This document shows, one piece after another, positions 57,519-64,000 of a DNA stretch of 64,000 nt; positions within the stretch are counted from its first letter, which is position 1; every line of letters begins with the position of its first letter. Under the pieces are notes generated by a model. The model searched no databases and was not told the DNA's origin. It worked only from the letters and a program-made list of their open reading frames with translations. Location of the stretch: assembly GCF_001039355.2 (NCBI RefSeq), contig NW_019775591.1, forward strand, positions 88,503 through 152,502, in the 5' to 3' direction. Source of the stretch: Lingula anatina (Eukaryota > Brachiopoda > Lingulata > Lingulida > Lingulidae). The translations under genes and the position numbers were made by a program.

Positions 57519-60500
57519 ATGACCCCCACCGTGAGGAGTAAAACACAACCAGTCGTACCGGGAAGCCATGCCCGTCCTGGATTCGGAAGCCAAACATTTC
57601 GAGCAATAGCAGTGGTGCAGTTTGTTCTTGGTAGCTTGTGTATCATCGTGGGCATTGTGGATAATCTGACCAAGAGTTTTCTTGGAGAAGTTGGTCATGG
57701 CATTTGGGGAGGCTTATTGGTGTGTACCGTTATTGATAGACTGAAAAGTATTCTTCGGTGTTTGCCTTCTAGTTTTTAAATTATAATTGCAATTCTTTTT
57801 TCGTTGTGTGTGTGTGCGTGTGCGCCTACGAGCGAGCGTGTGCAGTATGCTGTTTAGAAAGCATCAAAATATGTATACTACTTAAAGGGTATTATATCCG
57901 GGATTTGCCGGACAAATCGAATTTTCCTCGAAAAAACAGTAATTTTCTCCAACCCGTGTAGCCAGTCCCATCTCTGCACATATGGTGTCGATGTTTATAC
58001 CATTTCAGATGGTTCAGTTTTTTGTTTCCCAAACGTTTAGACTGCCACGTCTTCCTGTACATTTTAGAAGATAATATTGACATCATGTACTTTTATGTCA
58101 GGGGTTTAATTGTTCTTAATGTCTGAATTGAGAAAGATTAGCACATTAACGGAAGAAGTAGTCGTATAAAATTTGACATAGGGATGGTTTCAAACGCAGA
58201 TAGTATACCTTAAAAGGTATTTGAATTATTTATATCGTTACAATCATTCAAATAACTAGCTCATTTAGCTTAAATGTTCCAGGTGATTCACAGACGCAAT
58301 CCACTATCGATTTCCAAGTTCCTCGCTTGCACATATATATATCATATGTGTACTGCCATTATTTGCTCCTTCCTATTGGATCAATGACCTATGTATTATT
58401 CGTCTTTATTATTCAACTGTATTCTTGTCCACGATCCCATGATTAGAACTCTACTGAAGCGACCTTCTATACGTTACCAATTAATTTCTCCATAATTACC
58501 CATTGTCTCCAGGGACATGAGCAATATCCATGTTTGTCTCTATTTCAGTAAATGCCACCAGGAATGTGATACGCTATGGATGGAGTTTCTTTACGTATTT
58601 CGTGCTCTGATTTTCAATTATAAAGTATTTTTGGTTTTCCTTTTATGGTTTTCACGCAATATTGAAATCATTTTTACAATTCATTTTTCGATCATATGTG
58701 AGTGTGTGTGTGTGTGTGTTTGTGTGTGTGCGTGCGTGCGTTTGCCCCCCCCTTCCGTGAGCCAAACAGTGCGTGCATTAGAAACTTAGAAACTCTGAGT
58801 TGTTACATGATACTTACTCAGTGCTACCAAATTGTTCACTCTAGCTTGAGTGCCTATATCTAGAAAGCAACCGCTACATTGCATTGCATTGCTATCCAGT
58901 TTAGAAATGAGTTTAGAATAGAGTGATAACGAGAGGCAGTGGCGGATTTACAGTGTGGCTGCCCCCCCCCCCCCCCCCCCTTCGATTTCTGACAAAAATC
59001 ACCCCAATGGTCCCCGCTTGAAATTATAATTTTGACTAGCTGAATCACAGTTCCTAACCGTATCAAATGGCACCGTTTTCCCTCTAAAATATCAAAATTT
59101 TTCTGAGCCCTTCATCGGGCCCCGAACCCCACGCCAAGGAAGGGGAGGGGAGGATCGGCTTCGCATCCTGGATCCGCCCCAGGAGGGGCTTACTACGTAG
59201 CAAACCCACCTTCCTTCTAATTATCAAACGGCATGTGTACGGGTTATATTTTGGGAAATAAGATGGATCTTCCCTTCATCTCAGTTTTTGCTTGGCCAGG
59301 TGACAATCTACCTTCATATCATTTCAGTGCGTCTCCGCAGGAGTAAGTGGCGTTTATGCGTCATCTAACAAGTCAACTAGATCGGTAGGTACATGTAGCA
59401 GAATAACTTCTAAGCGACTTACGTGAAATATACGATTCTTTGATGGAATTCTGCATGAAAATATAAATAAAAACTTTCACTGGGTAATTTTGTCATCCCA
59501 AACTATTTCAAGCAGATGAATCCATAGTAGTTCACTGAAAAAGAAACTTTTGCAATGTTTTTCCTGCAATGCTTACTACTGGCCCCCGTTTCACAAAAAA
59601 CATAAGTCGGGTTTCCTGGCTAAGAGCCTGATCAAAGTAGACTTAAAGATTGTTCTGAAAGTTTCGACAATTTTCGGGTTTATGTTCTTACATGTATGTG
59701 AAACAGGATGCATAGTAGCCCTACTCTTCTTCGCCAACCGCCTCGATTTGTTTCCAAAAAAAAAAATTTTTTTTTAATAATTTATGGTTTTATCGTGCCT
59801 AATGCAAATTGTTTTATACATCTATATATATCCAGTTCTTCTCACTCACTTTGTTCTGTGTATTTTGCAAGATTCTAGTTTGCATGGTGTTGTCAACAGT
59901 GTCTGCCTTCGCAGGCATAATTGCTTTTGGGCTGACAGTCGATGCCGTGGCAAGCGAAGCCAGGAGAATCAGCTGCGCTCCTGCAGTCCCAACCCGACCA
60001 CCTACGACTACAACCATTGTATGCAGATATGATTATAAAGTAAGTCTTCGAGCACATATGGCCGACCCACTTGAATGCTTGTTGCGTAATCCCCGTGGGG
60101 AATCTATTTTGTGTTTAATCGGGAATTAAGGACGCCCTCTCATATTTCAGATTTCATATTTCTGCCCTAGCGATTTTGATTAAAATTGTAAGACAAAATC
60201 TTACAATATGAGTAAAAAATATGAAAAAAAAATTGGGGGTCTCCACNGAAGACAATCGTAACCATGTGACAAATCACCACAATACACTTTGTGGTCAAAA
60301 TTCAAACCATTGTGACTACTTTCCGTGAGATAAGATCTTGTCACTGCTATACAAGCCTTACTAAAACGCTCTTTTCCATCCCGTCTTCACGTAATTTCTT
60401 ACATTGCGGCATTTGTAAACAAAGTCGCAAGTGGGTACTTTACGTCGTAAAAGACCAAGCGTTCACTGATACGCAACGCATTGTTGACATATTCGTAGCG

Positions 60501-61701
60501 ATTCGACCAAAATAACATCAAATATTTCATACAGATTTCTTAAAAGGATGAATTTTGTATTTTATTGCGTGTTATATTTTCATAATTAGCCGCTATCGCA
60601 AAAAACTACTTATGCGCGAAATCTGCGCAGATCGCAAAAAATGCTGATATGAGAGGACCTCCTTAAGCGGCAAGCATTTAAGTGGGTCGCCATATTTGAT
60701 CCGCAGATCAGTTAGTCCGCTGTTCTGAATGCGCTCTTACACCCTGAGTTTCAGAGGACAGTGACTAACCTCAGTACTGTCCACAAACACCCTGCTGTTT
60801 CCAGATGCTTTGGAAACCCAGAGGCATGCTTATAATACAGGGATGAGTTTCTCAGGGTGGGGTATTTTAGTACTCAAAGATATTCGAATCAATGAATAGA
60901 TGTAAATTCTAGACAATTTATCAGGCATTATCTACAGTTTAGGCGAGAGGTTTAGATGATAGACATAGAGTTATTACAAATATTCCTTGTATCTGTGCAA
61001 TGAAAATTAGGCATTTTGATTTTACCTTTCGTCTGGGAAGTATTGGGAAATAACTTTGAAACCTACCCACATGTATTTAATTTGAATTGACATTTTTACA
61101 TATATCTATTTCCAGACGATGCATGTTGCAGTTGATTCTGTTTTGCTCTTGTTTGAATTATTGTTGATAAGCGCCTGTGTGTTGACAGCATATTTGGCCA
61201 CGAAAGCCGTGTTTCCGGTGGACCTAGGTACGTCAATGCATTAGTTTTGCTGTGTGCCACTCTTTTAGACCCTATATGTTTACAACAAAACGCACTTCTC
61301 GAATGATGGTGCAGTATCATCGATCTTTCTACAGAAAACCATCTGTTTTACAATGGATGTGATCTTAATTGTATTATTTCCCATGGCCAGGTTCAATCGG
61401 GATTTTGTTTTTATATTCAGGCCGTTTTGGTCAAACATTCCCTACAGAGGCAACGATCAGTGGAAATGGACCAGCCGTTTCAAATGGGCCCACCCTTGCA
61501 ACAGAACCTGCAAATGAAGAGCGAGATCCAGAAATGCAACCTGTGAGCACTAACGGGACAGCTGTCTCCTTTAAGAAGGAGTCTGAAACGAATTCTGTCA
61601 AAACTAATTCAGAAGAAAATAAAAACGACACTGGCAAAACGGAGGGTATTAATTCTGCATCGATAAAAGTCGATATCGAAGAAGAAACATGGCGCATTTA
61701 A
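57519..61701 (+). CDS. MS4A-like four-transmembrane protein, 272 aa
   Basis: Exons 57519-57719, 59328-59384, 59872-60039, 61116-61227 and 61421-61701; phases 0, 0, 0, 1. The first coding exon follows a TTTCAG acceptor, so a 5' UTR exon lies upstream. TM1 is about residues 28-47 (FRAIAVVQFVLGSLCIIVGI), TM2 about 61-78 across the first junction (GIWGGLL then CVSAGVSGVYASS), TM3 about 87-108 (ILVCMVLSTVSAFAGIIAFG), TM4 about 148-168 (DSVLLLFELLLISACVLTAY). A short TM1-TM2 loop, a longer cysteine-bearing TM3-TM4 loop (ISCAPAV, IVCRYDY) and cytoplasmic ends are as in MS4A/CD20-like proteins, as is the QxFRAIxVVQFxLG start. The tail of about 90 residues is acidic and Asn/Ser/Thr-rich. The function of invertebrate members is unknown. 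Confidence 0.82.
58960..59180 (-). repeat. dispersed repeat, copy B
   Basis: Reverse-complement relative of 49475-49690, beginning after a poly-C run (58962-58980) and ending with GGATCCGCCCCAGG. It lies in intron 1 of the MS4A-like gene. Confidence 0.7.
60054..60695. mobile_element. long imperfect inverted repeat (foldback), with TTAA
   Basis: The arm 60054-60149 is an inverted match of 60642-60695: GGCCGACCCACTTGAATGCT pairs with AATGCTT/AAGTGGGTCGCC, and GGACGCCCTCTCATAT with ATATGAGAGGACCTCC. The left arm carries about 40 extra bases. TTAA occurs at 60126-60129 and 60663-60666, bordering the inner repeats, so a TTAA-inserting MITE may sit within a larger palindrome. It lies in intron 3 of the MS4A-like gene and includes the N at 60247. 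Confidence 0.6.
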
Positions 61702-62149
61702 AGAACATGGGGATAAATTTTACACAGACTCCGACGACTGAGATTTGAAATAGCCTGGGTGTCTTCTTTGATGGATGAGCATTATAAATTATGAAGATCT
61801 CACTGTTTTAAATTCTCAAGATGTTGGAGAAACCACCACTGCCTTGTGATACAGAACATATCTCCAATGTAAAAATTTGCCACGCAGGTTTTTTCGTGTG
61901 TTTTAACGTCGCCCTCTCGTTCATCATACACATCCTGCTGAGAATAGAATCCGGATGACGATTCAGCTTGACCGATTCAATTTAATTAAACTGAAAATTA
62001 ACAATATGGAAATTTGCCGGTGCTCCTTCTATTTAAAAATAACTATTTTAATAATAACTATAATTACTATTGCGTTATCAATTGCCAGTCCCAACTAGCA
62101 CAATTGTAGTTTTTAATTATTGTAAAGATGTAGTGTTTTATAATGAAAT

Positions 62150-62460
62150 TTACAGCACTTGATTTGCACACAAATCAGGCTTGCCTGAGAAAACTTCACC
62201 ATCCTGATATGGGACTTCAAAAGGTACAGAACCAAGGAAACAATTTACAGTTGGGCATGCCATGAAGATATTATTTACATCCTCAGGCACACATTTTACA
62301 TTGCACATTGTACAAAGCGCCCCGGTGTTACCCTCCACCAGGGTGGCAGATATTTTAGGTAAATTTTCCAAAAGCCAGAGAACCAAATGACCGTCTATGT
62401 ATTTAAAGACATGTGTGACTATCTTGTGAAAAATCAATCTGTCGCCCTGGTAGAGGATAC
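62150..62460 (-). repeat. unrecognised coding repeat (possible pseudogene)
   Basis: The minus strand encodes about 100 residues: ILYQGDRLIFHKIVTHVFKY, LWLLENLPKISATLVEG, ALCTMCNVKCVPEDV, ACPTVNCFLGSVPFEVPYQD and a stop. The CTMCN...C pattern could bind a metal. Parts of it recur at 28796-28960 and 6829-6865. No start context or splice partners are obvious. I do not know the family; it may be part of a retroelement or a multicopy host gene. Confidence 0.5.
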
Positions 62461-63088
62461 CCCAGTGTCACGTACCAGTCCCCCATTGTTTGGCTTCCTT
62501 TGGTTTGCACAGGTGAACCCCGTCCTAGATTTTGACCCAATTACGTCACGCTAACCCTAATCTGTACGAACCTAATGGAGGCCAGACTCTTTGTTATATG
62601 GACCCTCAGTTCCTTCACACAGATGAGGAGAGAAAGGGAGCCGGGGGTCCCGGGGGGAAGGGGGACTGGTACGAATGCTGAACTTTGAAAATTATTGCTT
62701 ACAGGCTCTTCCGGACATTTGAGGCCCGATGACTACCTTAGAGCTTCTGGATTGATCTTATCTCTGGAAAGAATGAAGAAGGAACAAGATATATCCAAAC
62801 ACTTGGTTTTATTAAGATACCAAATTAAGCACCCGCAACCGAAATAAAAAACAGTAGTTAGCATATTTCTTTTCAAAAGAATTCACAAATTTCGAATTTT
62901 AAGGGTGTGTAATATTTCATGCTCTTTACGTGACGTTTCGTAATGTTTAGTCAAAAATATTTCCAGCAATTTGATTTTTAAAAAAATAGTACAAAAAGCA
63001 TCCTTAATAGTTAACATCATTTATACGGTTACTGTATAGTTGAATTTCATATTTGAACAAGCGAACGCCAAGAATGAATAATGCCTTT

Positions 63089-63498
63089 CTAAATTTTGTT
63101 TTCATTTTGGCTATTCTGGTACTTTGTAATATCGAAGGGCTCTGACGAACCACTTGGGACTTTGTATATGGCCTCGTTGTAAGATGGCGGAAGGCCTGGT
63201 GTGGACTGGGAGCCCATTGCATCTTGGGAATCATTTGTGGGCGAGGGGAGCACGGAAGAACAGCCAGGCTGGCTTGGAGCCAGATTCATCAACATACCTA
63301 AAATCGAAAATAATGCAGTTTTAAGTTTGTTGTACAATGGTGACGAAAAAATTACATTCGTTTCACTAAATATGACATTTGTGAACACTTACATTTTAGC
63401 TACATATATACCAAATATTAAGCATATATCTTTTGTTCATTTCAGTATCAAATATAAAAAGAAATATCGCTCTGTCCTGCAATGTTCTGTCCCCTTAC

Positions 63499-63553
<55 letters not shown>

Positions 63554-63944
63554 CAAGTATCGAATAAAAAAATATATTACTGCATTAAAAATATAGAGTA
63601 AAGCCATCACACACACACCACGAAGACCTTTGTTACACCTAAAGTGAACACAAAATAACTTTTGTCATGAGACTAAAACTTTCTCACTTTCTCATAGATA
63701 TGTAGTATGTGTGAATAGCGTGCAGAGCGAATTTAACATGGTCATCTAGAACAACTACCTCGCTTAAACGTAACACTCAGAGGCTTAAAGTTCAAATAAA
63801 ATAGTCAGTGCACAGTAACACGCCAATCCAGTTCTTGCGTTGCTAAGAGAGGAATATTTACTCCATTATATTACCTGGTTGTGGCACGATGAACGCGGAT
63901 GAAGCAGGGACAGTATAAACCACATATGGAGACAGCTGTGAACC
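63089..63944 (-). CDS. 3' exons of an unidentified gene with an LPPSY tail
   Basis: Two minus-strand exons, 63944-63875 (70 bases) and 63297-63089 (209 bases), fit in phase 1 with consensus splice sites. They read GSQLSPYVVYTVPASSAFIV, then GMLMNLAPSQPGCSSVLPSP, GLPPSYNEAIYKVPSGSSEP and FDITKYQNSQNENKI with a TAG stop at 63091-63089. LPPSYNEA is a PPxY motif, which binds WW domains of NEDD4-type ubiquitin ligases and is common in C-terminal tails of small membrane proteins. The rest of the gene is outside the window. Its position next to an MS4A-like gene makes a paralogue possible but unproven. Confidence 0.65.
63500..63551. repeat. (AAT)n microsatellite
   Basis: About 17 AAT units in the intron between the two exons of the minus-strand gene at the window end. 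Confidence 0.95.
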
Positions 63945-64000
63945 CTGTAGAGATGAGAACGAAAAACAGCTATGAAAGAATGAAGAAGTGCCAACTTAAA

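Overview
The window is eukaryotic nuclear DNA. It is AT-rich, with short coding exons bounded by GT/AG splice sites, long introns, microsatellites and decayed transposons. The gene content (a NIDO-AMOP-VWD-EGF membrane protein, an ankyrin/SOCS-box protein and an MS4A-like tetraspan protein) and the transposon mix (Gypsy, BEL/Pao, Harbinger, pogo/Tigger, Mutator-like, non-LTR) fit a marine bilaterian invertebrate. A mollusc or another lophotrochozoan is my guess, but a lancelet or hemichordate cannot be excluded. Single N characters at 22914, 50367, 52840 and 60247 show this is an assembled scaffold.

Layout. 1-6978: a possible 5' exon (1051-1107), two MITEs, a non-LTR retrotransposon 3' end, a Mutator-like transposase fragment and a Gypsy gag fragment. 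6979-27458 (+): one large gene, read exon by exon with consistent splice phases. It encodes NIDO, AMOP and VWD domains, about 20 EGF-like modules (mostly calcium-binding), a thrombospondin type 1 repeat, a juxtamembrane region with an RKKR site, one transmembrane helix and a 16-residue tail. An almost exact 1.83-kb duplication joined by one N doubles two EGF exons and the TSP1 exon, and is probably an assembly artefact. 27459-38946: 3' UTR and gene-poor DNA. 38947-49135 (-): a five-exon ankyrin-repeat SOCS-box gene (439 aa). Its 7.1-kb intron 3 is packed with transposon remnants, including a Harbinger element inserted cleanly into a BEL/Pao gag. 49136-57518: no gene recognised; several duplications and a foldback element. 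57519-61701 (+): a five-exon, four-transmembrane MS4A-like gene (272 aa). 63089-63944 (-): the last two exons of another gene, with an LPPSY motif in its C-terminal tail, convergent with the MS4A-like gene.

The three main genes have no evident shared pathway: one is an extracellular adhesion or mucin-like receptor, one a probable Cullin-5 E3 ligase substrate adaptor, and one a small membrane protein. I found no clear new system. The points most worth checking are the juxtamembrane domain with its predicted furin site, the duplication at the N, the nested transposon with its target duplication, and a dispersed protein-coding repeat seen at three places.
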